Of a DNA stretch of 43,730 nt, positions 31,226 through 40,119 are shown piece by piece. Within the stretch, counting starts at the first letter, position 1. Each line of letters opens with the position of its first letter. The notes beneath the pieces are model-generated. The model had not been told where the DNA came from. It was given only the letters and a program-made list of their open reading frames with translations, and did not search any database. The stretch comes from Verrucomicrobia bacterium 12-59-8 (GTDB lineage: Bacteria > Verrucomicrobiota > Verrucomicrobiae > Verrucomicrobiales > Verrucomicrobiaceae): assembly GCA_002279765.1 (NCBI GenBank), contig NCCR01000016.1, positions 1 through 43,730 of the forward strand, written 5' to 3'. A program made the position numbers and the translations under genes.

Positions 31226-32479
31226 ATGCAACCCGACCAGTTTCAGCCCGAAAAGATCATCGCCGCCGGGCCTTCTGCCAAAGTGTATCGTGGAGTGGAA
31301 ACGATGACGGGACGCAAGGTGCTGATCAAAGCCTTGATGGAGGATCACGAAACCGCCCATCCGCTGGATCGTGAACGCCTCCAACAGCTGGCCCCCTCAC
31401 TCATGCAGATGCGGCATCCGCACATCGCGGGCCTGACCACGCTGCTGCCCACGGAGGACGAGTTTGCGATTGTGTCTGAATTCATGCCGGGGATGAACGC
31501 GCGGTCCTTTGACACGGAACGCAGACCCTCGCCCACCGATCTGCGAGCACTGGCGGTGCAGCTCATGCATGCCCTGCTGGTGGGTGAACAACTGCGACAG
31601 CCGCATGGCGATCCGAAGCCGAGCAATCTGATCATCGCGGACCATCCCGGCGGCGGCTTGTTTCTCCAGGTGCAGGACTGGGGCCTCTCGCTGGCTCGGC
31701 AGATGCACCCGCCTGAAACGTTGTGGTTTCGCGCCCCGGAACTGCACGCTGGCGGACAGCCAACGACGCAGAGCGATCTGTTTACGGCGGCGGGTAGTTT
31801 GTATTGCATCGCCACGAACACGGCACCAGCGCAAGGCACCACGGTGGAGGAGGTGATGAGGGACTGGCAAGCGTTCAATGCCAGCCATGTGCTGAGCCAC
31901 CTGCGACCGGATCTGGACCCACCGCTGCGCGACTGGCTGGCGTGGCTGCTGAATCTGGCACCGCAGCAGCGCCCACAGTCGGTGGCCCAGGCGCTGGATG
32001 TACTGATGCTCAGCATGCACACCGGCTTCACCTACATGCCGCAACAGGCACCCGTCATGGCACCAGGCACCCAGACGGCGCAGTTGGTGGGCGCTGCTCC
32101 TTCCAGAGCAGCGATGTCGGCTCATCCCGGTGCGCCGAAGCCGAAGCCCGCCCTGCCCAAATCCGCGCTGGCTCCGACTTCCACCTCCAATGCTGCTGCC
32201 GACACCTATCCGCCAGCAGCCGCTCCGAAACAAGTACCCCGCAGCCGTTTGCTGGCAGCCGTGGTGTTAAACCTTGCGGCTCTCACCGTGATTGGATTTT
32301 TTGTCTGGCCCATTATTCAAAAATCCATCCCCAGTGTGGAAGTGTCCACAGCCGTGAGCAGCGAGAAAACACCCGCCATTGCCATCCCCCTGGACACCTC
32401 AGACAAAACGAAGGCCGCCTCCACGGCAGCCGTCATGCCAACACCTGCCCCTGCGGTGACCGATGCCAAAGTCCACTGA
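31226..32479 (+). CDS. Hanks-type serine/threonine protein kinase, divergent, membrane-anchored
   Basis: A 417-residue protein: an N-terminal kinase domain (about residues 5-265), an Ala/Pro linker, a transmembrane helix (LLAAVVLNLAALTVIGFFVW) and a short exterior tail. The catalytic loop reads HGDPKPSNL (His127, Asp129) in place of HRDxKxxN, and the metal-binding motif is DWG in place of DFG. The Lys is in KVLIKAL, and the glycine loop is weak (IAAGPSAKVYRG). Key Asp, Asn and Lys are kept, so activity is possible. The gene lies alone between proC and the planctomycete-type cytochrome, with no phosphatase next to it. Confidence 0.8.
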   Translation: MQPDQFQPEKIIAAGPSAKVYRGVETMTGRKVLIKALMEDHETAHPLDRERLQQLAPSLMQMRHPHIAGLTTLLPTEDEFAIVSEFMPGMNARSFDTERRPSPTDLRALAVQLMHALLVGEQLRQPHGDPKPSNLIIADHPGGGLFLQVQDWGLSLARQMHPPETLWFRAPELHAGGQPTTQSDLFTAAGSLYCIATNTAPAQGTTVEEVMRDWQAFNASHVLSHLRPDLDPPLRDWLAWLLNLAPQQRPQSVAQALDVLMLSMHTGFTYMPQQAPVMAPGTQTAQLVGAAPSRAAMSAHPGAPKPKPALPKSALAPTSTSNAAADTYPPAAAPKQVPRSRLLAAVVLNLAALTVIGFFVWPIIQKSIPSVEVSTAVSSEKTPAIAIPLDTSDKTKAASTAAVMPTPAPAVTDAKVH

Positions 32480-32570
32480 GTGCGTGGCATAGCTCCTGCC
32501 CGACAGCATTCTCCATGCGGCAGGCGCTGATTGCGCATGCAGGACCGGCGTACTTCTCTGCATCCAACTC

Positions 32571-35567
32571 GTGAAAAGCTCTCCTGCCCTTCTCCTGCTG
32601 TTACTCACCGCACCTGCTGCTGCGGCGGTTGATTTCGTTCAGGACATTCAGCCTATCTTCAGTGAACACTGCTATCAGTGCCATGGCTCGCACAAGCAAG
32701 AGGCGGCCTTCCGGCTGGATCACAAACCGAGCGCACTCAAGGGCGGTGACTTTGGTATCGCGATTGTGCCCGGAAAAGCCGATGACAGCCGCCTGCTGCA
32801 CGCCGTGCTGGGCACGAACCCGAAAATGCGCATGCCGCGCAAGGGCGATCCGCTGACCGCCAAGGAAATCGCCAAGCTCAAGGAGTGGATTGATGCCGGT
32901 GCCGTCTGGCCTGACAGCGCGAGCGTAAGCATCGAGAGGAAAACCGACCACTGGGCCTTCAAGCCGCCCGTGCGCCCCCCCGTGCCTGCGTACGCGAAGC
33001 ATCCCATCGATGCTTACATCCGCGAGCGTCTGGCCAAGGAAGGCTTGCAGCCATCGCCCCGAGCAGCCCCTGAAACGCTGCTGCGCCGTCTTCATCTTGA
33101 CCTCACCGGCCTGCCGCCGACACCGCTGGAGATCAGCACATTCACCGCCACATATCTCAAAGATCCCGCCGCCAGCATCCAGAGTGTGACATCCGCGCTG
33201 CTCGCCAGCCAGCACTTCGGTGAGCGCTGGGCGCGGCACTGGCTGGATGCGGCGCATTACGCGGACAGCAACGGCTATGAGAAAGACCCGATGCGCTTCA
33301 TCTGGTTCTACCGCGACTGGGTCATCAGCGCCTACAACCGCGATCTGCCGTATGACCAGTTCATCATTCAGCAGCTGGCCGGCGATGAGCTGCCCAAGGC
33401 CACGCAGGATCAGATCGTGGCCACCGGATTCCTGCGTAACACAATGGTCAATGAGGAGGGCGGCGTGGATCCCGAGCAGTTCCGCATGGAGTCGATGTTT
33501 GACCGCATGGACACCATCGGCAAAAGCATCCTCGGTCTCACCATCGGCTGCACGCAGTGCCACAACCACAAGTACGACCCCATCTCGCAGGAGGAGTACT
33601 ACCGGATGTTTGCCTTCCTCAACAATGACAACGAACCCTGGCGCGTGGTTTACACCGCCAGCGAGCAGATGCAGCGCGCGCAGTTGCTCACGCGCATTGC
33701 CGAGCTCGAAGCGAAGCTGAAACACGACCATCCCGACTGGCAGCAGCGGATGAAGAAATGGGTGGCTTCTATCCAAGCCGCGCAGCCGCAGTGGCACACG
33801 CTGGCTTTTGAAGATGATCCTTCAGGGGGTGAAAAGGCGCTGCGCCAGTCCGATGGCAGTATCCTTGCGCAAGGCTACGCCCCGACGAAGAGCGATGTGA
33901 AGTTTGCGGTGACAGGCTTTCATGAAGCCTCCGGCTTGCAGAAGGCAACCGGGACGGTTGCACTACGTGCCTTTCGCCTGGAACTGATGAACGATCCCAA
34001 CCTGCCCGCCTACGGCCCTGGTCGTTCGCAGAAGGGCACGGCGGCGCTCACGGAATTCCAAGCTGAGATGAAGATCGATGGCAAGATGACGAAGCTGAAG
34101 TTTGTCAAAGCCACTGCCGACTATGACGAGCCGGAAAACACCCCGCTCGCCCCCTTCGCCCGCGACAAGGATGATAAGAAGGACATGCGAGTCACCGGGC
34201 CCATCGCATATGCGATTGATGGCAACCCTGACACCGCCTGGGGCATCAATGCCGGACCGGGACGGCGCAATGTGCCGCGCAATGCAGTCTTCGTTTTGGA
34301 GAAACCGGTCGAACTCAAACCCGACAGTGAACTGAGCGTGACCCTGAGCATGAAGCACGGCGGTTGGAACAGCGACGACCTACAGACGATGAACCTTGGA
34401 CGCTACCGCATCAGTGTCACCGACACGCCGGATGCGGCGGCGAATCCTCTCTATGGCAAGAAAGCAGAGTTCAGCGCCTTCCGCACCACCGTGGCGGAAT
34501 GGCAGCCTGTGAACGACGAGATTGAATCGCTATGGAAGCAGCATCCTGAAGGAACCACCACTCTGACGCTAGACCCGCGCGAGGAGCCGCGCATGACCTC
34601 GGTGCTCAAGCGCGGCGACTTCCTGAAGCCCGACAACCGCGTCACCGCTGGTGTGCCCGCCATGCTGAATCCGCTGCCCAAGAAATCCGACGGCTCGCGC
34701 CTCACCTTCGCCCGTTGGATGGTGGACAAAAAATCGCCCACCACGGCCCGTGCTTATGTGAACCGTGTGTGGCAGGCCTGCTTCGGCACCGGACTGGTGG
34801 AGACCGCCGAGGACTTCGGTACGCAGGGCGCGCCGCCGAGCCATCCCGCGCTGCTCGACTGGCTCGCCGTGGATTTCATGGAGCACGGCTGGAGCACCAA
34901 GCATTTGCTGCGCCTGATCACCAGCAGCGAGACTTATCAGCAGTCCAGCAACGTCACGCCCCAGCTTCTGGAGCGCGATCCCTACAACCGCCTGCTCGCG
35001 CGCGGTCCGCGCTTTCGAGTGGAAGGTGAGGTCGTGCGTGACATCCAGCTAGCCGCGAGCGGCCTGCTCAATCCTGCCATCGGCGGACGTCCCGTCATGC
35101 CGCCTGCGCCCATGTATCTCTTCGAAAAACCCGCCAGCTACGCGCCCTTCCCATGGAAGGTCGATGAGGATGAGAGCCAGTTCCGCCGCAGTGTTTATGT
35201 CTTCCGCCGTCGCAGCACGCCGTATCCATTTTTGAGTACCTTTGATGTGCCGAATGGCGAAAGCTCCTGCATCCGTCGTTCCAAAAGCAACACACCGCTG
35301 CAGGCCCTCATGACGCTCAATGAGACCCTGAGCATGGCTGCCGCCAAAGCTCTGGGCGAACGCATGTGGCGCGAAGGCGGCAGCGATGATGCCTCACACA
35401 TCGCCTACGGCTTCCAACTCTGCACCGGCCGCCAGCCGACCGCCAAAGAAAGCAGCGTTCTGCTGGACATGCTCAACCGCCACCAGCCCAAACCAGGTGA
35501 GATCGACTCGCATACGCTGATCGCCCGCGTGCTGTTCAATCTCGACGAGACGATCACGAAGGAGTGA
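32571..35567 (+). CDS. PSD1/planctomycete cytochrome c protein (DUF1549-DUF1553)
   Basis: A 998-residue exported protein starting at a GTG. Signal peptide SSPALLLLLLTAPAAAA, then a PSCyt1 cytochrome domain with heme motif CYQCH, KPSALKGGDFGIAIVPG and the GDPLTAKEIAKLKEWID end. A DUF1549 domain with ERWARHWLDAAHYADSNGYE follows, a middle beta-rich domain, and the C-terminal DUF1553 with FARWMVDKKSPTTARAYVNRVW, FGTQGAPPSHPALLDWLA and the SNTPLQALMTLNE block. Members are thought to be periplasmic electron or carbohydrate-metabolism proteins. In this phylum the usual partner, a DUF1501 protein, lies next door, but here the DUF1501 gene is 4.5 kb downstream behind another pair. No Shine-Dalgarno sequence is present. 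Confidence 0.9.
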   Translation: MKSSPALLLLLLTAPAAAAVDFVQDIQPIFSEHCYQCHGSHKQEAAFRLDHKPSALKGGDFGIAIVPGKADDSRLLHAVLGTNPKMRMPRKGDPLTAKEIAKLKEWIDAGAVWPDSASVSIERKTDHWAFKPPVRPPVPAYAKHPIDAYIRERLAKEGLQPSPRAAPETLLRRLHLDLTGLPPTPLEISTFTATYLKDPAASIQSVTSALLASQHFGERWARHWLDAAHYADSNGYEKDPMRFIWFYRDWVISAYNRDLPYDQFIIQQLAGDELPKATQDQIVATGFLRNTMVNEEGGVDPEQFRMESMFDRMDTIGKSILGLTIGCTQCHNHKYDPISQEEYYRMFAFLNNDNEPWRVVYTASEQMQRAQLLTRIAELEAKLKHDHPDWQQRMKKWVASIQAAQPQWHTLAFEDDPSGGEKALRQSDGSILAQGYAPTKSDVKFAVTGFHEASGLQKATGTVALRAFRLELMNDPNLPAYGPGRSQKGTAALTEFQAEMKIDGKMTKLKFVKATADYDEPENTPLAPFARDKDDKKDMRVTGPIAYAIDGNPDTAWGINAGPGRRNVPRNAVFVLEKPVELKPDSELSVTLSMKHGGWNSDDLQTMNLGRYRISVTDTPDAAANPLYGKKAEFSAFRTTVAEWQPVNDEIESLWKQHPEGTTTLTLDPREEPRMTSVLKRGDFLKPDNRVTAGVPAMLNPLPKKSDGSRLTFARWMVDKKSPTTARAYVNRVWQACFGTGLVETAEDFGTQGAPPSHPALLDWLAVDFMEHGWSTKHLLRLITSSETYQQSSNVTPQLLERDPYNRLLARGPRFRVEGEVVRDIQLAASGLLNPAIGGRPVMPPAPMYLFEKPASYAPFPWKVDEDESQFRRSVYVFRRRSTPYPFLSTFDVPNGESSCIRRSKSNTPLQALMTLNETLSMAAAKALGERMWREGGSDDASHIAYGFQLCTGRQPTAKESSVLLDMLNRHQPKPGEIDSHTLIARVLFNLDETITKE

Positions 35568-35615
35568 GGCTCACGCTTAGTCGGCAACGATCAAAAGGCG
35601 GTCCTTAGAGACTGT

Positions 35616-36935
35616 CTAAATCGCCAGCGCCTTCTCAGCATCACCAAAATGACCCACATGAAGGCCCATGCGGTCCATGAGGGCGATGTGGAGGCGGCAG
35701 AGTTTGCGATTGGGATCGGAGCTGTGGTCGTGGAAGCGGCCGCCTTGAATGGTGCCGCCGCCACCACCGGCGAGAACGACGGGGAGCTGACGTGAGTCGT
35801 GGGCGTTGCCATCGAAGAGGCTGCTGGTGAGCATGATCATGCTGTTTTCCAGCAGGGTGCGCTCACCTTCATTGGTGGCCTGCATTTTGCCGAGGAACTC
35901 GCCCCAGAGCTTCACCTGATGCTGGTTCACGCGCTGGTACATGTCGAGGCGGTGCTCGTCATTGGCGTGATGAGAGAGCTCATGAATGCCGCCGCTAATT
36001 CCATCCAGGCTGGGGAAGCGCATGTTGGAGAGGTCGTTGTTCATCATGAACGTGGCCACGCGGGTGCGGTCCATCTGGAAGGCGAGGAGCATGATGTCGA
36101 ACATGAGGCACAGATGATCTTCTGCGCTGGTGGGGATGCCGGAACCAGGGCGCGCCATGGTGGGCACCTTCACGGTGGGCTGCCAACCGGCACCGCTGGT
36201 TTCGGCCTGACTGATTTTCTCGGCCAGCTCCACGCGCTGCTCGATCTCACGCACGGAGGTGAGGTATTCATCGAGCTTTTGCTTGTCGCGCTGGCTGAGC
36301 TTAGGCTTCAGCGCACCCGCGTCTTGGAGCACGAGGTCGAGGATGCTCTTGTCACGCTTGCGCTTGCTGCCGTCATCAAAGAGCTGATCGAACGCCTGCT
36401 GCGGGAAGATTTCCTTCGGCGCCGGTGTCGTTGGCGTGCTCCAGGAGATGTAGGCGGAGTAGATCGAGGTGAAGCCAGAGTCCGTGCTGTAGCTGGGGCG
36501 CTCGGTGCCGAGCACGACACTCGGAATTGGCGTGAATTTGCCCGTTTGGGCGGCGATGAGCTGGTCCATCGTGGTGCCGACTTCGACGTCCGTCGTGGTC
36601 TTCTTCACCTTGAGGCCGCAGAGCACGTTCATCTTTGGATAGTGGCCGCCTTCACCTTCCACGGTGGTCGGATTCCACAGGCCTTTGAACACACTGACAT
36701 GTTTTTTCAGCGGCTCCAAAGGCGAAAGCGATTTCATGAACTCCATGCCGCCAAGGCCCTGCGTGGCACCCCAGTGATGCGGATTGACGCCGTTGCCAGT
36801 GAAGCACACGGCGAGACGGCGCGGCGCGGTGTTGTTCTTGACCGCTTCCGCTCCGAAGGAGCTGATTGATTCAAACCACGGCAGCCCAAGGGCGACACCG
36901 GTGCCACGGAGAAATTTGCGACGGGAAAGGTTCAT
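35616..36935 (-). CDS. DUF1552 family protein, Tat-exported
   Basis: A 439-residue protein whose N-terminus MNLSRRKFLRGTGVALGLPW is a twin-arginine signal. The rest matches DUF1552: RRLAVCFTGNGVNPHHWGA, DVEVGTTMDQLIAAQ, the SREIEQRVE-like helix and the SSLFDGNAHDSRQLPVVLAGG region. It follows the DUF1592 cytochrome gene by 13 bp on the same strand, the standard pairing in this phylum. Function unknown; the pair is thought to act in the periplasm. It is convergent with the DUF1549/DUF1553 gene. Confidence 0.9.
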   Translation of the reverse strand: MNLSRRKFLRGTGVALGLPWFESISSFGAEAVKNNTAPRRLAVCFTGNGVNPHHWGATQGLGGMEFMKSLSPLEPLKKHVSVFKGLWNPTTVEGEGGHYPKMNVLCGLKVKKTTTDVEVGTTMDQLIAAQTGKFTPIPSVVLGTERPSYSTDSGFTSIYSAYISWSTPTTPAPKEIFPQQAFDQLFDDGSKRKRDKSILDLVLQDAGALKPKLSQRDKQKLDEYLTSVREIEQRVELAEKISQAETSGAGWQPTVKVPTMARPGSGIPTSAEDHLCLMFDIMLLAFQMDRTRVATFMMNNDLSNMRFPSLDGISGGIHELSHHANDEHRLDMYQRVNQHQVKLWGEFLGKMQATNEGERTLLENSMIMLTSSLFDGNAHDSRQLPVVLAGGGGGTIQGGRFHDHSSDPNRKLCRLHIALMDRMGLHVGHFGDAEKALAI

Positions 36936-36948
36936 AGGGGTGATGCGG

Positions 36949-39900
36949 TTATTGATTGGCGGCCACGGTGGGCTCGCTGCGGCGGTGAAGAAACTGGCGG
37001 CTGTTGACGACGTCGAGCACAGCAGCGGAGAACTTACCGTTGTTCTGCTTGAGCGCGGCCTGCATGTGCACCAGCAGCGCCTTGTCGCTGGGCATCGTCT
37101 GACGGCCTAGCGCGTAGCCGAGTAGCTTGCGGCAGAACTGCGCGGTGAAGTTGGTTTCGTTCTTTTTGAGGTAGTCGCGCAGGCCAGCGAGGCCTTGGAA
37201 TTTGGTGCCGTCCTTGAGTTCGCCCGTGTCGTCGATCTTGCCGCCGGTCTCATCCGCCATGCGGAAGCGGCCGATGGGATCGAAGCTTTCGAGCGCGAAA
37301 CCGAGTGGATCAATGCGTTCATGACAGACAGCGCAGGCGGCGTCGGTGCGATGAATCATGAGGGCTTCACGCAGGGAGGCGGGCTTCACGGCGCTGTCTG
37401 GTAGCTTGGGAACATTCGGCGGAGGCGGTGGCGAACTGAACCCGAGCACCACCTGATAGAGGTAGTCACCGCGAACCACTGGGCTGGTGCGATTTGGGCG
37501 CGAGGTCTTGGTCAAAATCGCCCCCATGCCGAGCAGACCGCCGCGATGCTGCTGCCCGACTTTGACTTCGCGGAACTCACCACCAGTGACACCGGGAACG
37601 CCGTAGAATTTGGCGAGGCGCTCGTTGAGGAAGGAATAATCACCGCCGATGATGTCGCCAACGCTGCGATCATCGCGCACCAGATGGGCGAAAAACTCAG
37701 TGGTCTCGCGCTGCATGTCGTTGCGAATGTCTGCGGTGAACTCAGGATACTTTTTTTCATCAACAGTGCTCTTCTCGTCAAAGCCGTTGAACTTGAGCCA
37801 CTGGCCGGCGAATTCCTTCGCCAGTGCATTCGCTTTGGGATCGCGCAGCATGCGTTTGGTCTGAGCTGCGAGGACTTCGGGTTTTAGGAGGCTGCCGTCA
37901 TCTGCGGCCTTGCGCAGTTCCCAGTCAGGCTGTGAGGCCCAGAGGAAATAGCTGAGGCGTGAGGCAAGTTCGAAGGCGTTGAGCTTTGCGTCTCCGGGAA
38001 CAGCGCTGGCAACTGGCAGCGTCTCGGCTTTGAAGAGGAAGTAGGGCGAGACGAGCACGCGTACAATGACCTCACGTGCTGCGGATTCACGGTCGAGCTC
38101 CTTTTTGCGGCCCTCAAAGTAGAGCGCGTCCAGCTTCTGGATTTCTTCTGGGGTGACGGGCCTGCGCCAAGCACGACCGGCGAAATATTGAAGATGCCAG
38201 AGCAGGGCACCGTCGAACTCCTTCTGCTGCTGCGCATTGAGATTTGGGACGGCGGTGTAGCCAAAGTCCTTCTTCATCGCGGCGAGCTGATCGCGGTCCT
38301 TGGTGCCAAGCATCTGCCCGAGTTGCTCATCGCTAAAATAATAGACGGTGATGCCGGGCTTGCGGCGGTAGAGATTGCTGGCGACTTCCTCAAGTCGGCG
38401 CTCATACATGTCAGGGAAGGCCTGCTTCATGACGCTGAATTCACCCATGGTGCGGCGTGCGGCATCGGTCTGAGTTTTCCAGACGGTGAGGATGCCGGGC
38501 ATGATCTTGGTGACATCACGTGGTTTGTCTGCCGCGAGATCCCATTGGATCGTCCCGTCATTGATGTCGGGATTTTCCAGATCAAGCCGGGCCTCGGCGT
38601 GAATCCACGTGACGTTCTCCGGCAGCGGCAGGGTGAAAGCGAGCGGCGCGGCGATGGCGAGCACACCGGGCTCGATCTGGCGACCCTGTGGATGTTTGCC
38701 GAAGGCGTTTTTCACACGTTCGAGTTCGGCGACGCGCTGCTTCAGCGCTTCCGCATTCGCTGGCGGCGGATTCGCTGCGAGAGCTTTGCGATCTTCATCG
38801 AGCTGCTTGTTGAGCCAGTTGAGATAGAGCACCGGGCCCTTGGTGGTGCGTAGGTCCAGCTTGGTGATGAGCGCGATGTCGCCTTTGTTGCCGTCGCCAT
38901 CATCGCCAATGCAGAGGAAGGCCTGCTTCTTGCCCTTCACCTCGAGATTCATCTGGTAAGGGCGAATGCCATCGGCGTCCTGCTGTTGGCGCTGAATACC
39001 GCTTCCTGGCTTCTTCGGATTGTTCCAAGAAAGCAGCTGCGTCTGAATCGCCTTGGCACCATCAATCACCGCCTGCGGAACTTGACCGGGTTTCGTGGCA
39101 TCTGGGCTGGGCAGCTCACGCCAGGCGACTCGGGTGAGATCGAGGAAGCGTGATTTCGGCTCGGTGGCATTCACGAGGTTCGACCAGTTTTGCAGGAAGG
39201 GCAGCTTCAAACCGCTCTCTTTGGCGAGTTGTTCGAGGGGCGTTTTGAAATGCTTGAGCTTCCAGCAGGCGACCATGTAGTCCGCCTCACGCATGTCGTC
39301 GCCATCCTTGGGCAGATGCGGTGCCGACTTCTGCTGATACCAGACATACAGGGCCTGCTGCGCTTGGGCTTTGACCTGCTCGGGACCGCGCAGGCCGATG
39401 CGCTGCGGATTGAAAACGATGCCCGTTCCCGGCATGATTGTGGCGTGGTCAGCCACTTTGCGGGCGGCACCGAAGTATTTGTCGAGCGCCGCCGGGCTCA
39501 TGAAGAGCACATCGCCCGTGTTGCTGAAGCCTTCGCCGCCGCCGCCGTCGGTCTGAAATTCTTTGGCGAAGCCGTAGTCGTGCCGTGTGAGGTCGCGAAT
39601 GGTGTAATCATACTCAGCATTAGTGAGACGGCGCATGGTCACAGGGCCGGGATCGCCGGACTGTGCGGCGGCGAGGGCGTCGAGTTCGCCATTCACCCAG
39701 CCGAGGAGCGCCGTGTGCTCCTGATCGCTCATCTGATGCGCCTTCGGCGGCGGCATGTCGCCGTTTTCGATGGTGTCCTTGACCTTCAGCCACACTTCAA
39801 AATGCTTCGCGAGCTGCGGATCAGCCGCAAACTGCTGCAAATCGACGTCCCCTTTGGTCTTTTTAGGGTTGTGACACTCGTAGCACTTGGCCTTCAAAAC

Positions 39901-39993
39901 GACCTCCGCGTCCTTCCATGCGGGAGCAGCGGAAAGTGAAAACGAGCCGACGACAAAGGCGGCCAAAGTAAGATGGCGTAAATTCAGAGACAT
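36949..39993 (-). CDS. DUF1592/DUF1588/DUF1585 cytochrome-type protein
   Basis: A 1014-residue exported protein with two heme motifs. After the signal peptide (LTLAAFVVGSFSLSAAPA) a first CYECH lies in LKAKCYECHNPKKTKGDVDL. DUF1587 (TMRRLTNAEYDYTIRDLT), DUF1595, DUF1592 (FAGQWLKFNGFDEKS), DUF1588 with the second motif CAVCHERIDPLGFALESFDPIGRFR, and DUF1585 (RKLLGYALGRQTMPSD) follow in order. I chose ATG 39993, since the signal peptide begins there; the frame continues eight codons upstream from a TTG. The 5' flank carries an 18-nt element nearly identical to that of the divergent DUF1501 gene. Probable periplasmic redox protein; substrate unknown. Confidence 0.9.
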   Translation of the reverse strand: MSLNLRHLTLAAFVVGSFSLSAAPAWKDAEVVLKAKCYECHNPKKTKGDVDLQQFAADPQLAKHFEVWLKVKDTIENGDMPPPKAHQMSDQEHTALLGWVNGELDALAAAQSGDPGPVTMRRLTNAEYDYTIRDLTRHDYGFAKEFQTDGGGGEGFSNTGDVLFMSPAALDKYFGAARKVADHATIMPGTGIVFNPQRIGLRGPEQVKAQAQQALYVWYQQKSAPHLPKDGDDMREADYMVACWKLKHFKTPLEQLAKESGLKLPFLQNWSNLVNATEPKSRFLDLTRVAWRELPSPDATKPGQVPQAVIDGAKAIQTQLLSWNNPKKPGSGIQRQQQDADGIRPYQMNLEVKGKKQAFLCIGDDGDGNKGDIALITKLDLRTTKGPVLYLNWLNKQLDEDRKALAANPPPANAEALKQRVAELERVKNAFGKHPQGRQIEPGVLAIAAPLAFTLPLPENVTWIHAEARLDLENPDINDGTIQWDLAADKPRDVTKIMPGILTVWKTQTDAARRTMGEFSVMKQAFPDMYERRLEEVASNLYRRKPGITVYYFSDEQLGQMLGTKDRDQLAAMKKDFGYTAVPNLNAQQQKEFDGALLWHLQYFAGRAWRRPVTPEEIQKLDALYFEGRKKELDRESAAREVIVRVLVSPYFLFKAETLPVASAVPGDAKLNAFELASRLSYFLWASQPDWELRKAADDGSLLKPEVLAAQTKRMLRDPKANALAKEFAGQWLKFNGFDEKSTVDEKKYPEFTADIRNDMQRETTEFFAHLVRDDRSVGDIIGGDYSFLNERLAKFYGVPGVTGGEFREVKVGQQHRGGLLGMGAILTKTSRPNRTSPVVRGDYLYQVVLGFSSPPPPPNVPKLPDSAVKPASLREALMIHRTDAACAVCHERIDPLGFALESFDPIGRFRMADETGGKIDDTGELKDGTKFQGLAGLRDYLKKNETNFTAQFCRKLLGYALGRQTMPSDKALLVHMQAALKQNNGKFSAAVLDVVNSRQFLHRRSEPTVAANQ

Positions 39994-40119
39994 TGGGGGT
40001 ACAAATGATACGGACAAAAGAAGGCTTTTAATCAGCAGCTTACGCTCCTTTTTTGCGCTTTCCTGTGCTAGGAATCATGCGAAAGCATCTGCTGCGAGAG
40101 TCGTATCATTCATACCCCC
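39994..40119. promoter_or_regulatory. Divergent promoter region with matching 18-nt elements at both ends
   Basis: Directly before each start codon lies almost the same sequence: CGTATCATTCATACCCCC ahead of the plus-strand ATG (40102-40119) and CGTATCATTTGTACCCCCA ahead of the minus-strand ATG (39994-40012). Sixteen of 18 bases agree, with one extra base in the minus copy. Neither contains a Shine-Dalgarno sequence. A small perfect hairpin ATGC-GAAA-GCAT lies at 40077-40088. The repeats could be matching promoter -10 regions with very short leaders, or twin sites for one regulator. Confidence 0.6.
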
